Positions 10,956 through 21,562 of a DNA stretch of 64,000 nucleotides are shown here, piece after piece; within the stretch, counting starts at the first letter, position 1, and each line of letters starts with the position of its first letter. The DNA is from Gammaproteobacteria bacterium (GTDB taxonomy: Bacteria > Pseudomonadota > Gammaproteobacteria > Burkholderiales > Burkholderiaceae_C). Made by a program: the position numbers and the translations under genes. The notes beneath the pieces are model-generated. The model was not told where the DNA came from and made no database searches. It saw nothing but the letters and a program-made list of their open reading frames with translations. The stretch lies in NCBI GenBank assembly GCA_025359085.1, contig JANYHL010000057.1, forward strand, positions 1 to 64,000. The letters are read 5' to 3'.

Positions 10956-12007
10956 CCGTTAAGGGGCAAGCCGGCGTCCAGGCCGCAAAGGCGCGGGCGC
11001 GGGCCGAGCGGTAAGCGACCCGTGAGCGGATACGCGGGATCGGTATAGCCCGGCGTGGACGGGTGGCCTGGCCTGACCAGGCTATCCACCAGCGCTTCAT
11101 CTTCCTGGGTCACCGCATAGTCCAGCGCGGGCAGGTAGGCTTGCCACTGCGCCAGCGTACGAGGCCCCGCAATGACCGAGCTGACCACCGGGTTGGCCAG
11201 CACCCAGGCCGTGGCGAACTGGGCCAGGCTGATGCCTTGGGTCTCTGCATGCACTTTAAGCTGCTGCGCAATCAGCAATGACTCTTGCCGAAACTCGGTC
11301 TCTGCCATGCGCTTGTCGGCGCGGCCGGCGCGGCTGTCCGGCGCCGGGGTCTGGCCCGGTGGGTACTTGCCGGTGAGCACGCCGCGCGCCACCGGGCTGT
11401 AAGGCGTGACGCCAATGCCATAGTGGGCGCAAGCCGGCAGCACCTCGACTTCCGGCATGCGGTTGAGCAGGTTGTAATAGGGTTGGCACACCACCGGTCC
11501 GGGCATCCCGAGCTGACCGGCCAGACGCATCATCTCGGCCATGCGCCAGCCGCGAAAATTAGAGACGCCCCAGTAGCGGATCTGGCCCGCTCGCAGCATC
11601 GCGTCCAAGGCACGCAGGGGCTCTTCCAGGTTCATGCCGTTGAAGTCACGGTGCAGGTAAAGGATGTCCACGTAGTCCGTTTGCAGGCGAGCCAGCGAAG
11701 AGGCGACTTCGCGCAGCATCCAGCTGCATGAGTAATGACCTTCGTTCACCCGCTCTGACATGCTGTTGCCCAGCTTGGTGGCCACCACCCAGTCATGACG
11801 CCGACCCTTGAGCAGCGCGCCCACCAGGGTCTCCGACCCCCCCTTGCTGTACACGTCTGCCGTGTCGATGTAATTGACGCCGTGCTCGTGGGCAGCGGCC
11901 ACGATGGCCCCGGCCTCGACTTGATCGGTCTGGTCGCCAAACATCATGGTGCCCAGACACAGGGCGGAGACTTGCAGATTGCTTTTGCCGAGGTTGCGGT
12001 ATTGCAT
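10952..12007 (-). CDS. Aldo/keto reductase
   Basis: MQYRNLGKSNLQVSALCLGTMMFG...VNYIDTADVYSKGGSE...YVDILYLHR. Confidence 0.92.
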   Translation of the reverse strand: MQYRNLGKSNLQVSALCLGTMMFGDQTDQVEAGAIVAAAHEHGVNYIDTADVYSKGGSETLVGALLKGRRHDWVVATKLGNSMSERVNEGHYSCSWMLREVASSLARLQTDYVDILYLHRDFNGMNLEEPLRALDAMLRAGQIRYWGVSNFRGWRMAEMMRLAGQLGMPGPVVCQPYYNLLNRMPEVEVLPACAHYGIGVTPYSPVARGVLTGKYPPGQTPAPDSRAGRADKRMAETEFRQESLLIAQQLKVHAETQGISLAQFATAWVLANPVVSSVIAGPRTLAQWQAYLPALDYAVTQEDEALVDSLVRPGHPSTPGYTDPAYPLTGRLPLGPRPRLCGLDAGLPLNG

Positions 12008-12040
12008 GGGGGCCTTTGGGATGGAAGGGGGAAAGTGAAA

Positions 12041-12646
12041 TCAGCGTCGAACCAAAGCGCCATAAGCCTGACGTGTCTCGGGCGACACGCACGCAAGCAA
12101 CTGCGCGTAAGGTGTTTGGTGGCGCATCAGCATCCGCGCCGAGGCCACTGTTTTGGAGCGGCAGAACCAGTGGCAGGTGTGCTGCATCAAGAACAGCTCC
12201 GCCGATACGGTGAAGGCTTTGTTCTTTTGCGTCAGATGGCGGCTGTTCTGGGCCACCTGTTCAATACCCCTGGCATGAATGCTCAGCGCCTGGCGCAGAT
12301 CAAACGTGCTGTCGGGCAGCAGCTTGTCAATCCAGGGAAGCGCCAAGGCCAGGCGACTGACCCGCGTTTGCGCCCCGTCAACGCCCGAAAACTCAATCAC
12401 GAAACGATTGAACTGCTCGCACAGCGTCACCTCCGCCGCGTCCAGCATGTGCCAGATCTGCGCCTGACGTTCGGGGTCGTCCTCGGACAGCGCGCGCAGG
12501 TAACCGTCGGTCAGGCTTTCCATCAGTTTTTCAATCTTGTATTTGCTCAGATAAGTTCCCAGCAAGACAATGCGACGGCCCTGCTCCCGCGATTTGACTC
12601 CATAGGCGCCAGCGGCAAGCAAAGCGAAAAGTACGAGTAGTTCCAT
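12041..12646 (-). CDS. Conserved hypothetical protein with N-terminal membrane segment
   Basis: Intact 201-aa ORF, minus-strand context; no recognised domain. Confidence 0.6.
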   Translation of the reverse strand: MELLVLFALLAAGAYGVKSREQGRRIVLLGTYLSKYKIEKLMESLTDGYLRALSEDDPERQAQIWHMLDAAEVTLCEQFNRFVIEFSGVDGAQTRVSRLALALPWIDKLLPDSTFDLRQALSIHARGIEQVAQNSRHLTQKNKAFTVSAELFLMQHTCHWFCRSKTVASARMLMRHQTPYAQLLACVSPETRQAYGALVRR

Positions 12647-12725
12647 GGCGGGGTGCGGTGATGGTTGAAGGCGGCTTGAGTGTAGTGGCGCTCTGGAGCC
12701 ACCAGAAGTCTAAAATTTACCACTC

Positions 12726-13928
12726 ATGTTTGCCAACACCCTACACCCGTCTTTTCTTCAGAGCTGCAAACAGGCTTCCGGGCTGATCGTCTGGTTGATT
12801 GGCTTTTTTGCCTTTCTGAATGTCTACTCCATGCAGGCGGTGTTGCCCATGGTGATGAACGATTTTCAGGCTTCTCCCGTGCAAGCCGGCGTGACGGTGG
12901 GGGCGACCATCCTGGCGGTGGCGCTAGTTTCCCCCTTCATGGGGATGCTGTCCGACGCGTTCGGACGCAAAATCATTATTTGCGCCTCGATGTTCGTCCT
13001 GACGGTGCCGACGGCCCTGATCCCCCTGGCCGACAGCCTGAACGCGCTGATTGCCCTGCGTTTCCTTCAGGGGCTGGCGATTCCTGGCATCGTGGTGGTC
13101 CTGATTGCCTATATTTCCGAGGAATTCCATGCTGGCGGGGTCGCCCGTATGACCGCCACTTATGTCGGTGGCACGGTCATGGGTGGTTTTTGCGGCCGTT
13201 TTATCACGGGCCATGCGGGTCATTTGTTAGGCTGGCGAGGGGCGTTCCTCACTTTGGCGATCCTGAATTTTATTGGGGCTTTGCTGGTGGTGTGGCTGCT
13301 GCCGCCCTCCCGTTGCTTTGTTCCCAACCGCAATGTGAAAGCGGGGTTGAGCACACTGTGGCGCCACATGCATCACAAGCGACTGATGGCGGCTTGTGCC
13401 GTAGGTTTCTGCGTGCTGTTCTCGCTGGTGGGCACATTCACCTATGTCAACCTGCACTTGGCCTCTGCCCCCTTCTTTCTCTCTTCGGCTGGCCTGGCCA
13501 ATGTTTTCAGCGTCTATCTGGTCGGTGTCTTGGTGACCCCATTGGCCGGACCTTCTATTGTCCGGCTCGGTTTCCTGAAGTCGCTGCTGGCGGCCTTATC
13601 CCTGTCTGCCGCCGGCCTGCTCATGACGCTCTTGCCTTCCTTGACTGCAGTCATCATCGGTCTGACCGTGTGTTCCAGCGGCGTGTTCATTTGCCAGTCC
13701 GCCACCATCAGCGCGATTGCTCAAAACGTCAGCGAGGGACGCTCCTTGGCCACAGGCCTCTACTACATGAGCTATTACGCGGGCGGAGCGGCTGGCACCT
13801 TGGTGGCCGGGCTCGCCTACGAAGCCGGGGGTTGGCCCGGCGCGGTGTTCTCCATCGCACTCATGCAGGGGTTGGCTGGCGTCATCGCGGTTGTCGTTTG
13901 GCGCGCTCCAGCTGCAGGCAACACTTGA
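12726..13928 (+). CDS. MFS transporter
   Basis: 12-TM pattern with SPFMGMLSDAFGRKIIICASM MFS motif. Confidence 0.9.
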   Translation: MFANTLHPSFLQSCKQASGLIVWLIGFFAFLNVYSMQAVLPMVMNDFQASPVQAGVTVGATILAVALVSPFMGMLSDAFGRKIIICASMFVLTVPTALIPLADSLNALIALRFLQGLAIPGIVVVLIAYISEEFHAGGVARMTATYVGGTVMGGFCGRFITGHAGHLLGWRGAFLTLAILNFIGALLVVWLLPPSRCFVPNRNVKAGLSTLWRHMHHKRLMAACAVGFCVLFSLVGTFTYVNLHLASAPFFLSSAGLANVFSVYLVGVLVTPLAGPSIVRLGFLKSLLAALSLSAAGLLMTLLPSLTAVIIGLTVCSSGVFICQSATISAIAQNVSEGRSLATGLYYMSYYAGGAAGTLVAGLAYEAGGWPGAVFSIALMQGLAGVIAVVVWRAPAAGNT

Positions 13929-14055
13929 ATTCACGCTTCTTCGTTGCCTCGCTCATTCGTTTCTTGACCATGCCTGATATCTCCAAACATCCGTTGAAGA
14001 TATAACGCATGAGGCGACAAAAGATTGTCATGAGTTATGGAAAGATCAACAGGAC

Positions 14056-14931
14056 TCAATGCAGTTCTTGCAATGGCGCGGGACGCCATTTCGCCAGTCG
14101 GTTCTCAACCAGCGTCATGGCGTATTCAGCAGCAAGGGCGACGACCATGATGATCACGATGGCGGCATACATGCCTGCCGCGTCAAACGAACCTTTGGCC
14201 ACATTGATGAGCAAACCGATGCCATAGCGGGCACCGACAAATTCACCCACGATGGCGCCCACAATGGCGAAACCAAAACTCACGTGCAGGGAGGCAAATA
14301 TCCAGCTCATGGCGGACGGAATCACCACCGAACGGGTGAGCTGCCAGCCCCTGGCACCCAGAATCTGAGCATTGGCAAGCAGATTGCGGTCAGCCTCCAC
14401 CACGCCCTGGAAGGCGTTGGAAAACACCACAAAGAACACCATGACAAAGGACAAGGCCACTTTGGAAGTCAAGCCCAAACCAAAGATCATGATGAAAATC
14501 GGTGCCAACACCACCCGCGGCACGGAGTTGATGACCTTGATGTAGATCGAGAACACATCGGCCAGCATCCGGTTGCGTCCCAAGGCAATGCCAGCCACGA
14601 TACCGGCGATGGAACCGGAAAAGAAACCAAGTAGGGATTCTTCCATGGTGACCCAGAGGTGGAACCACAATGGTCCTTCCGACGTGCCGTCCACGATCCA
14701 TTCAACCAGGCGCATGACGATGGCCGACGGGCTTGAGAAAAAGAAGGGATCCAATAGCTTGAACTTGACAGCCAATTCCCAGCCCCCCAAAAAGAAGACG
14801 AGGATAAAGTAACGCCAAAAATAGACAGCAAATTTGCGCTGGCGCGTCGCTTTGGCAGCCTTGGCTTCAATTTCTGCGTCAGAGGTGCCAGGCTGAAAAA
14901 TGGCGCCTGCGGTAATAGTTGCATTAGTCAT
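14056..14931 (-). CDS. ABC transporter permease (nitrate/sulfonate/taurine type)
   Basis: TM protein with EADRNLLANAQILGARGWQLTRSVVIPSAMSWIFASLHVSFGFAIVGAIVGEF (EAA loop). Confidence 0.9.
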   Translation of the reverse strand: MTNATITAGAIFQPGTSDAEIEAKAAKATRQRKFAVYFWRYFILVFFLGGWELAVKFKLLDPFFFSSPSAIVMRLVEWIVDGTSEGPLWFHLWVTMEESLLGFFSGSIAGIVAGIALGRNRMLADVFSIYIKVINSVPRVVLAPIFIMIFGLGLTSKVALSFVMVFFVVFSNAFQGVVEADRNLLANAQILGARGWQLTRSVVIPSAMSWIFASLHVSFGFAIVGAIVGEFVGARYGIGLLINVAKGSFDAAGMYAAIVIIMVVALAAEYAMTLVENRLAKWRPAPLQELH

Positions 14932-14940
14932 GTTGACTCC

Positions 14941-15759
14941 TTAGGCCACCAAGGCTTCTTCACGGGCCACCCCACGCTGCACCTCGTCGCGCAGATCTTC
15001 CCAAATGGTGCGAGAAATGTCGATAAAGCGTTTGTCGTAGCGGATATCGCTCACGATGCGGGGACGAGGGAGATCGACGGGGTACACCGACTTGACCGTG
15101 GCGGGTCCCGCAGTGAGCACATAAACCTTGTCAGCCAGGGCGACGGCCTCTTCAAGGTCATGTGTGACAAAAACCACGGAGGCCTTGGCCTGCGACCACA
15201 GGCGCAGAAGCTCCTCATGCATCAAGGCGCGGGTCTGCACATCCAGCGCTGAAAATGGCTCATCCATCAACAAAATTTGCGGTTCATTGATGAAGGTCTG
15301 TGCCAACGAGACGCGTTTTCGCATACCGCCGGAGAGTTGATGGGGATACTTTGATTCGTGACCAGAAAGATTCACACGCGCCAGCCACTCACGCGCTTTG
15401 ACGTAGGCCTGTTCTTGGGGCATACCGCGAAACAGCGGTCCCGCAACCACATTGTCAATCACACTTCGCCATGGGAAAAGTGCATCCGTCTGGAAAGCAA
15501 AGCCGATGCGTGGATGGATGCCTGTGACCGGGGCGCCCATCACCCGAACCTCCCCTGCCGAGGGCTTGGCCAGACCAGTGACCAGGTTCAAGGTGGTGGA
15601 TTTTCCGCAACCGGTCGGGCCGACCACCGCGACAAACTCACCACGCGTAACGGACATGTTGAAGTCCCGCAAGGCGGTCATGGATTTTCCGTCCGGGGTA
15701 AGAAAACGGCGACTGACGTTGATTAACTCAATCGCCGGGCTATCGTTGTGATCGGTCAT
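14941..15759 (-). CDS. ABC transporter ATP-binding protein (nitrate/sulfonate/taurine type)
   Basis: Walker A GPTGCGKST, LSGGMRKRVSLAQ signature, LLMDEPFSALD. Confidence 0.93.
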   Translation of the reverse strand: MTDHNDSPAIELINVSRRFLTPDGKSMTALRDFNMSVTRGEFVAVVGPTGCGKSTTLNLVTGLAKPSAGEVRVMGAPVTGIHPRIGFAFQTDALFPWRSVIDNVVAGPLFRGMPQEQAYVKAREWLARVNLSGHESKYPHQLSGGMRKRVSLAQTFINEPQILLMDEPFSALDVQTRALMHEELLRLWSQAKASVVFVTHDLEEAVALADKVYVLTAGPATVKSVYPVDLPRPRIVSDIRYDKRFIDISRTIWEDLRDEVQRGVAREEALVA

Positions 15760-15772
15760 TGCTTGCTCCAGC

Positions 15773-16783
15773 TTACTTCGCGTTCTTCACGAACTCCGTG
15801 GTGTAGGTCTTCGACAAATCTACGGTCTTGCCTTTGACATTCTTCGAGAACGCAGACAACACGGAGAGAACAGTTTCTGGACCTCCCGCGGGCATCACGC
15901 CATCGGCGGTGAACATCGCCTTGCCGTCAGCCAGGGCCTTGACGTAGCCTTCTTTATCACCCGCGTAGAAATCCTTGGGCATCTTGTCGGCAATCTCGGC
16001 TGCACTGTGCGTGCTGATGTACTTCAGCGTTTTCACGAAAGCATTCGCCAATTTTTGTACCGTCGGCTTGTTTTTCTCGACCCAATCGGTGGGCATGTAC
16101 AGCGACGCTGCAGGATAGGTACCGCCCAGCGCCTGTTTGGTCTTCTCCACAGTTCGCATATCCACCAGAATGCGGGCCTCGCCCGTCTTGAGCATGCGCG
16201 AGATGGTGGGCTCAGTGGTCATGCCGGCCTGAATCTTGTCCTGGGTCATTGCGGCGATAAAGGTCGTCCCCGCGCCCACCGGTATGGTCGAGAATTCGCC
16301 CAGCGGAACGCCCGCCTTGACCATCAGGTACTGCGAGAGAAAATTGGTGGAAGAGCCCAAGCCGGTGACGCCCAGGCTTTTGCCACGCAGGTCAGCCATG
16401 GATTTAATTTCAGGGTGTTTGGTGGACACCAGTTCAACTTCACCGGGGGCTTGGCTGAACTGCACCACGGATTCAACGTATTTGCCTTTGGTCTGCAAAT
16501 CAACACAGTGGTCGTAGAAGCCCACCACACCTTGCACCGCGCCTGCCAGCATTTCATTTTCGGCATCCACGCCAGAGCCTTCGTTCAGCAACTCAACGTC
16601 CAGCCCTTCAGCCTTGAAATATCCCAAGCCTTCCGCCAGTTTGGCCGGCAAATAAATGTGCTTTTCATAGCCGCCAACCATAATGATCACTTTGTCGGCG
16701 GCCACGGCAGCGCAGGACGCGAGAACAACAGTGGCAAGGGCCAAGGCCTTGAAGAGCCGGGTCGGGTTTGAATTGAGTTTCAT
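15773..16783 (-). CDS. ABC transporter substrate-binding protein (NMT1/THI5-like)
   Basis: Signal peptide, VIIMVGGYEKHIYLPAKLAEGLGYFKAEGLDVELL; operonic with permease and ATPase. Confidence 0.88.
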   Translation of the reverse strand: MKLNSNPTRLFKALALATVVLASCAAVAADKVIIMVGGYEKHIYLPAKLAEGLGYFKAEGLDVELLNEGSGVDAENEMLAGAVQGVVGFYDHCVDLQTKGKYVESVVQFSQAPGEVELVSTKHPEIKSMADLRGKSLGVTGLGSSTNFLSQYLMVKAGVPLGEFSTIPVGAGTTFIAAMTQDKIQAGMTTEPTISRMLKTGEARILVDMRTVEKTKQALGGTYPAASLYMPTDWVEKNKPTVQKLANAFVKTLKYISTHSAAEIADKMPKDFYAGDKEGYVKALADGKAMFTADGVMPAGGPETVLSVLSAFSKNVKGKTVDLSKTYTTEFVKNAK

Positions 16784-16934
16784 GGGTGCTCCTGAGTTGA
16801 TGGGGTAGCGGACGATAGATGCGGCCTGCTTTCAGTCCGCTTTCAATTATCGAAACCTAGGGAAAGTACTGAGTCGTTTCTACAGGTCTATGATTTGCCA
16901 TCATTTTTTTGCCATCTCCCTGCAACTGCACACC

Positions 16935-17609
16935 ATGCGAATCCTGGTAGTCGAAGACAACACTGAATTGGCGCAATGGCTGGGGCGCACCTTGCGCAAA
17001 GAGCAATACACCGTAGACTGCATCGACAACGGCGCGGATGCTGACTTCGCCCTGAAGTCTGAAAACTACAACTTGGTCATCCTCGATCTCGCCTTACCCA
17101 GGCTGGATGGAAAAGAAGTGTTGCGACGCCTGCGGGCACGCCATGACCAGACGCCGGTGCTGATCCTGACCGCCAACAACACGATCCAGAGCCGGGTCAG
17201 TGAACTTGACCAGGGCGCAGACGACTACATGGCCAAGCCCTTTGAGATCGAAGAACTCGAAGCGCGTATCCGCATGCTCTTGCGGCGATCTTCAGGCCAC
17301 ACCACCCCCCTGATTGCCTGCGGCAATCTGAGCTACAACACCAACACGCGCGAATTCCAGATTTCCCAGCAGCCCATGGCGCTGACGCCCCGAGAGCGCG
17401 CGGTGCTGGAGATGCTGCTACGCAAATCGGGCACCAGCGTCACCAAACAAGCGTTGGCCCAAAGCCTGTTTTCCTTAAGCGAGGATGCGTCCACCGATGC
17501 CATCGAGATCTACGTACACCGCTTGCGCAAAAAACTGGAACACAGCTCCGCGCAGATCATGACATTGCGTGGATTGGGCTACCTGCTGCGCCAAGCGGAT
17601 AATGACTAG
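16935..17609 (+). CDS. OmpR-family response regulator (TctD-like)
   Basis: MRILVVEDNTELAQWLGRTLRKEQ...VILDLALPRLDG..., C-terminal winged helix VHRLRKKLE. Confidence 0.92.
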   Translation: MRILVVEDNTELAQWLGRTLRKEQYTVDCIDNGADADFALKSENYNLVILDLALPRLDGKEVLRRLRARHDQTPVLILTANNTIQSRVSELDQGADDYMAKPFEIEELEARIRMLLRRSSGHTTPLIACGNLSYNTNTREFQISQQPMALTPRERAVLEMLLRKSGTSVTKQALAQSLFSLSEDASTDAIEIYVHRLRKKLEHSSAQIMTLRGLGYLLRQADND

Positions 17610-18975
17610 CAGCCTTCGAAGGCAGTTGCTGGCCTGGGTTTTATTGCCCTTGATGTGCGCCGTCGCAGTGGATACCTGGCTCGCATACAAAAGTTCCGTG
17701 GCTACGGCGTCGGTCGTGCAGGACCGCTTGCTGCTGGGCTCGGCACGAATGATTGCAGAGCAGATCAGCTTTGAAGACGGTTCATTTCAGCACCAGATAC
17801 CGCCAGCCGCGCTGGATCTCTTCCAGTCAAAGGAGTCTGATCGAATTTTCTATCGCGTGACCACGGGTTCGGGCCAGCTTCTAGCCGGCTATACAGATTT
17901 GCCGGTGCCCAGGCTGACATTTTCAGCCGATTCATCCTACTTTTTTGGTGCCACCATGCGAGGTGAAGCCGTGAGAGTAGTTGCTTTCTTTCAGCCTGTC
18001 ATTGGCAATCCATCGGCCCTGCCGGTGGTCGTGGAAGTGGCGCAAACAACCCATGGTCACGCGCAACTGACGTCTAAACTGTGGCTGCATGCGGTGGGGC
18101 AGCAGTTGCTGATATTGGCCCTGGCCACCATCTTCATTCTGTATGGCCTGCATCGCGGCCTGCAACCCTTGACTCGTTTGCACCAGGATGTCCGCTCACG
18201 CAAAGAGGGTTCCTTACAGCTTCTGCAGACCGACCGAATTCCGACTGAATTAGCGCCCTTGGTGGATTCATTCAATGACTACATCCAGCGACTGGAGAGC
18301 TATACCAACCTTCGCAGCACCTTCATCCAGAATGCGGCACATCAACTGCGTACCCCACTTGCCGTATTGAACACCCAAATCAGCGATGCTCTGCGCGCTG
18401 AAAACAAGGAAAGCGGCGAAAGGTCGATGGTTGCGGCACGCAGGACGCTCCAGCAAACCGGGCGCCTGGTCAACCAGTTTTTGAGTCTGTCTTCTGCGGA
18501 AGCCTATGTCGCCACCAAGACGCGGATGTCAACTCAGGAGTGCTGCGACATCGTCCAGAGGGTTTTGGAAGATCTTGCCGTTCAGGCCCACAGCAAGAAT
18601 ATCGATTTGGGCTTTGAGCGCATCGGCGCCGACGCTGTCATAGCAACTGATCCGGCTGCATTGCGCGAAATCGCAGTCAACATCATCGACAACGCCATTC
18701 GGTACACGCAAGCTCACGGCGTGGTTACCGTGCGGGTGCAGTCAGCCGAGGGGAAAATTTCTCTGGCTGTTGAAGACAATGGACCGGGTGTACCTTTCGA
18801 GAGCCAGGAAAAAATATTTCAGCGCTTCTACCGCATGGGCGGTGCAGACTCAACGGGTAGTGGCCTCGGTCTTGCCATCGTCAAAGAGCTCGCGTCCCAA
18901 TGCGGGTGCACGGTACGTGTGGACACACCGCCCCATGGGCGCAGAGGTCTTTTAATAATGATTGATTTCTTCTGA
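17602..18975 (+). CDS. Sensor histidine kinase (TctE-like)
   Basis: NAAHQLRTPLAVLNTQ H-box, NIIDNAIRYT N-box, DNGPGVP and GSGLGLAIVKEL G-boxes; overlaps response regulator stop. Confidence 0.92.
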   Translation: MTSSLRRQLLAWVLLPLMCAVAVDTWLAYKSSVATASVVQDRLLLGSARMIAEQISFEDGSFQHQIPPAALDLFQSKESDRIFYRVTTGSGQLLAGYTDLPVPRLTFSADSSYFFGATMRGEAVRVVAFFQPVIGNPSALPVVVEVAQTTHGHAQLTSKLWLHAVGQQLLILALATIFILYGLHRGLQPLTRLHQDVRSRKEGSLQLLQTDRIPTELAPLVDSFNDYIQRLESYTNLRSTFIQNAAHQLRTPLAVLNTQISDALRAENKESGERSMVAARRTLQQTGRLVNQFLSLSSAEAYVATKTRMSTQECCDIVQRVLEDLAVQAHSKNIDLGFERIGADAVIATDPAALREIAVNIIDNAIRYTQAHGVVTVRVQSAEGKISLAVEDNGPGVPFESQEKIFQRFYRMGGADSTGSGLGLAIVKELASQCGCTVRVDTPPHGRRGLLIMIDFF

Positions 18976-19338
18976 GAATGCCCCTCGCTGGGTTCCAGCA
19001 GCGCATCTGGGCTGATTGCCCAGGACGCAGAAAAACAGTGCTCGGTATCTCCACCCAAGCGGCTAACGCCTGCGTTTAGATGTTTCTTCCACGCCACGTT
19101 CCCTGCTGCGACCAAGACAACTTTCAGTGCCCGCAAGGGCAAGACTCCTGTGTCAGGTGCAATGCGCCTGACTATTTGAAACAAGGGTAAACCCTACTGT
19201 TGAACGCCACAGTTGGCGCTGAAGCGATGGGTACATATCATCGGCAGCGTTTCCGCGTTGGGTTCGCTGATTGGCTATGCCCCACGTGAATCGGAACGCC
19301 CAACCTTCTTTATCACCCCGTTCAAGGCCCTAGCCATC

Positions 19339-20685
19339 ATGTCAAAGACGTCCACGCGCAAGCCACTCTACAAATCACTTTATGTTCAGGTCCTGTTCGC
19401 CGTCACCATTGGCGTGTTGCTGGGCCACTTCTCCCCGGATCTGGGTACACAGATGAAACCTTTGGGTGACGGTTTCATCAAGTTGATCAAGATGATCATC
19501 GCGCCTATCATCTTCTGTACCGTGGTGGTCGGCATTGCCGGCATGGAAGACATGAAGAAGGTGGGCAAGACAGGGGGTTTGGCGCTTCTCTATTTCGAAG
19601 TGATGTCTACCTTGGCCCTGCTCGTAGGTTTACTCGTCGTCAATGTAGTGCAGCCTGGCACCGGAATGCATGTGGATCCTTTGTCACTGGACACCAAGGG
19701 AATTACCGCTTACACGGCACCCGGCAAGATGCAAGGCTCTGTGGATTTTCTGCTCAATGTCATTCCGTCCTCGGTGGTAGACGCATTTGCCAAGGGTGAG
19801 ATCCTGCAGGTTCTGTTGTTCTCCGTATTGTTTGGCTTTGCACTGCATAAATTCGGCGGACGCGGCACGATGGTGTTTGACTTCATTGAGAAGTTTTCCC
19901 ACGTTTTATTCGACATTGTCGGCATCATCATGAAGGTCGCTCCGATTGGTGCCTTCGGTGCCATGGCGTTCACGATCGGGAAATACGGTCTGGGATCGCT
20001 GTTTTCTCTGGGCAAGCTCATGGGCGCGTTTTACCTGACCTGCCTGATCTTTGTTTTCGGGATATTGGGCATCGTCAGCCGTCTGAATGGTTTCAGCGTG
20101 TTCAAGTTTGTGCGCTATATCAAGGAAGAATTACTGATCGTTCTGGGCACCTCGTCTTCAGAATCGGTGTTGCCCCGCATGATGGAAAAGATGGAAAACC
20201 TGGGTGCGCGCAAGTCGGTGGTCGGGTTGGTGATTCCAACTGGTTACTCCTTCAACCTCGACGGCACGTCAATTTACCTGACCATGGCCGCGGTATTCAT
20301 CGCTCAAGCCACGGATACTCCGATGACGCTGGTGCAGCAAGCGACGCTGTTGGCCGTGCTGCTGCTGACGTCCAAGGGCGCCGCAGGTGTCACGGGCAGC
20401 GGGTTTATCGTGCTGGCAGCGACCTTGTCCGCTGTGGGCGGCGTACCAGTGGCGGGCTTGGCGCTTATTCTTGGGATTGACCGCTTTATGTCAGAGGCGC
20501 GCGCGTTGACCAACTTGGTGGGCAACGGTGTGGCAACGCTGGTGGTGGCGAAATGGACTGGGGATCTGGACATGAATCGCTTGCACCAGGGATTGGACAA
20601 CCCCACCATGCTGGAGTCGCAGGAGCCGGAGGCGATTTTGGACTTGCAGGTCTCGCACATGAATGTGATGAAGGCCAAGACCTGA
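19339..20685 (+). CDS. dctA: C4-dicarboxylate transporter DctA
   Basis: [24 protein letters not shown]...[55 protein letters not shown]. Confidence 0.95.
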   Translation: MSKTSTRKPLYKSLYVQVLFAVTIGVLLGHFSPDLGTQMKPLGDGFIKLIKMIIAPIIFCTVVVGIAGMEDMKKVGKTGGLALLYFEVMSTLALLVGLLVVNVVQPGTGMHVDPLSLDTKGITAYTAPGKMQGSVDFLLNVIPSSVVDAFAKGEILQVLLFSVLFGFALHKFGGRGTMVFDFIEKFSHVLFDIVGIIMKVAPIGAFGAMAFTIGKYGLGSLFSLGKLMGAFYLTCLIFVFGILGIVSRLNGFSVFKFVRYIKEELLIVLGTSSSESVLPRMMEKMENLGARKSVVGLVIPTGYSFNLDGTSIYLTMAAVFIAQATDTPMTLVQQATLLAVLLLTSKGAAGVTGSGFIVLAATLSAVGGVPVAGLALILGIDRFMSEARALTNLVGNGVATLVVAKWTGDLDMNRLHQGLDNPTMLESQEPEAILDLQVSHMNVMKAKT

Positions 20686-20799
20686 AACGGTTCAATTTAT
20701 GGCTGAATAAAGGCGGTTTCCTCTGCAGGAGATCGCCCTTATTGGTTCATACGAACCATAATTTACGACTGAGATGTACCGCCAACACAGGCAAAAAAT

Positions 20800-20990
20800 C
20801 ACTCCGAACTCTGCTGGAGCGCCCACATCTGCGCATAACGGCCATTCAATACCAACAACGCTGCATACGAGCCACGCATCAATGATGCGCCCAGCGTCCA
20901 TCACCTTGGCGATACGCGCCGCCCACGCGATGGCCTCGTCGCGCGAAGACAGTTCCAACACGGTGAAGCCGCCATCGAGCGTGGGCGCTC
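20800..20990 (-). pseudogene. Chimeric remnant: YCII-domain fragment fused to a frameshifted C-terminus of an ATM1-like ABC transporter
   Basis: Minus frame GGFTVLELSSRDEAIAWAARIA (YCII-like) runs into KVMDAGRIID; a shifted frame then reads RGSYAALLVLNGRYAQMWALQQSS, matching VMEAGRIIERGSHAELLAAGGRYAEMWALQQSAE of the transporter at 26465-28288. Confidence 0.7.
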
Positions 20991-21001
20991 AAGGATAGAG
21001 G

Positions 21002-21478
21002 TCACGTTTGCCAAGACTGCCACCTAGCAACGTATTCGTTGAGAACCTCCAATTGCTTGGAGGGAAACTCGTGTTGGACCCATTTCTCTTTGTAGGTAAC
21101 AAGACCATGCTCGGCGAGCACACTCGCGGCGGCTGACTGCACGGCCAGACCAAACTCAAGCGGATGGCAGGAGAACTCGACCAGCAACTGACCTTCGGAG
21201 TCAGGGAGATTGCTCCAGAGTTCGGAAAACTTTAAGAGGCGAATCTTGATCTCGGTTGGCGTGACTCGGTTGACGCTCCAACGGTACTCGCCTGGTTCTT
21301 CATCAAACCCGAAGGAAACGCTTGCGAAGCCAGCCAAGACCGAACATGCACCGAGGACTAGAGTGGCCAGGGCATCAGAGAGATACGACGCCGAGAGTTC
21401 GCACTCGAGTTCTTCGGACGTGACTTTGCACCGAGACCACCCGGCGCCAACGAGCTGATAGTCGATGGAGAGCTTCAT
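21002..21478 (-). CDS. Hypothetical protein, integron cassette ORF (distal; attC not recognisable after its stop)
   Basis: Minus-strand ORF preceded by candidate attC 21482-21562. Confidence 0.65.
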   Translation of the reverse strand: MKLSIDYQLVGAGWSRCKVTSEELECELSASYLSDALATLVLGACSVLAGFASVSFGFDEEPGEYRWSVNRVTPTEIKIRLLKFSELWSNLPDSEGQLLVEFSCHPLEFGLAVQSAAASVLAEHGLVTYKEKWVQHEFPSKQLEVLNEYVARWQSWQT

Positions 21479-21481
21479 GAC

Positions 21482-21562
21482 CGCTAACGTTGCCGCTAAC
21501 CGGCCCGAAACGGCGGCGCAACGCGCCGCTGTTGGGGGTCCGTGTTCATCGGCGGGTTAGAC
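21482..21562 (-). repeat. Candidate attC recombination site (cassette 3)
   Basis: R'' GTCTAAC (minus) overlaps the stop of the 21557-22117 ORF; core CTAAC at 21484-21488; internal CGGCGGCGCaaCGCGCCGCTG hairpin. Confidence 0.65.

Noticed and set aside
20743-20758. TGGTTCATACGAACCA near-palindrome after dctA
   Set aside because: Six-bp stem only, no T-tract; too weak to call a terminator or operator.
20692-20961. 89-aa minus ORF as a real gene
   Set aside because: It is a chimera of two gene fragments with a frame change; treated as pseudogene.
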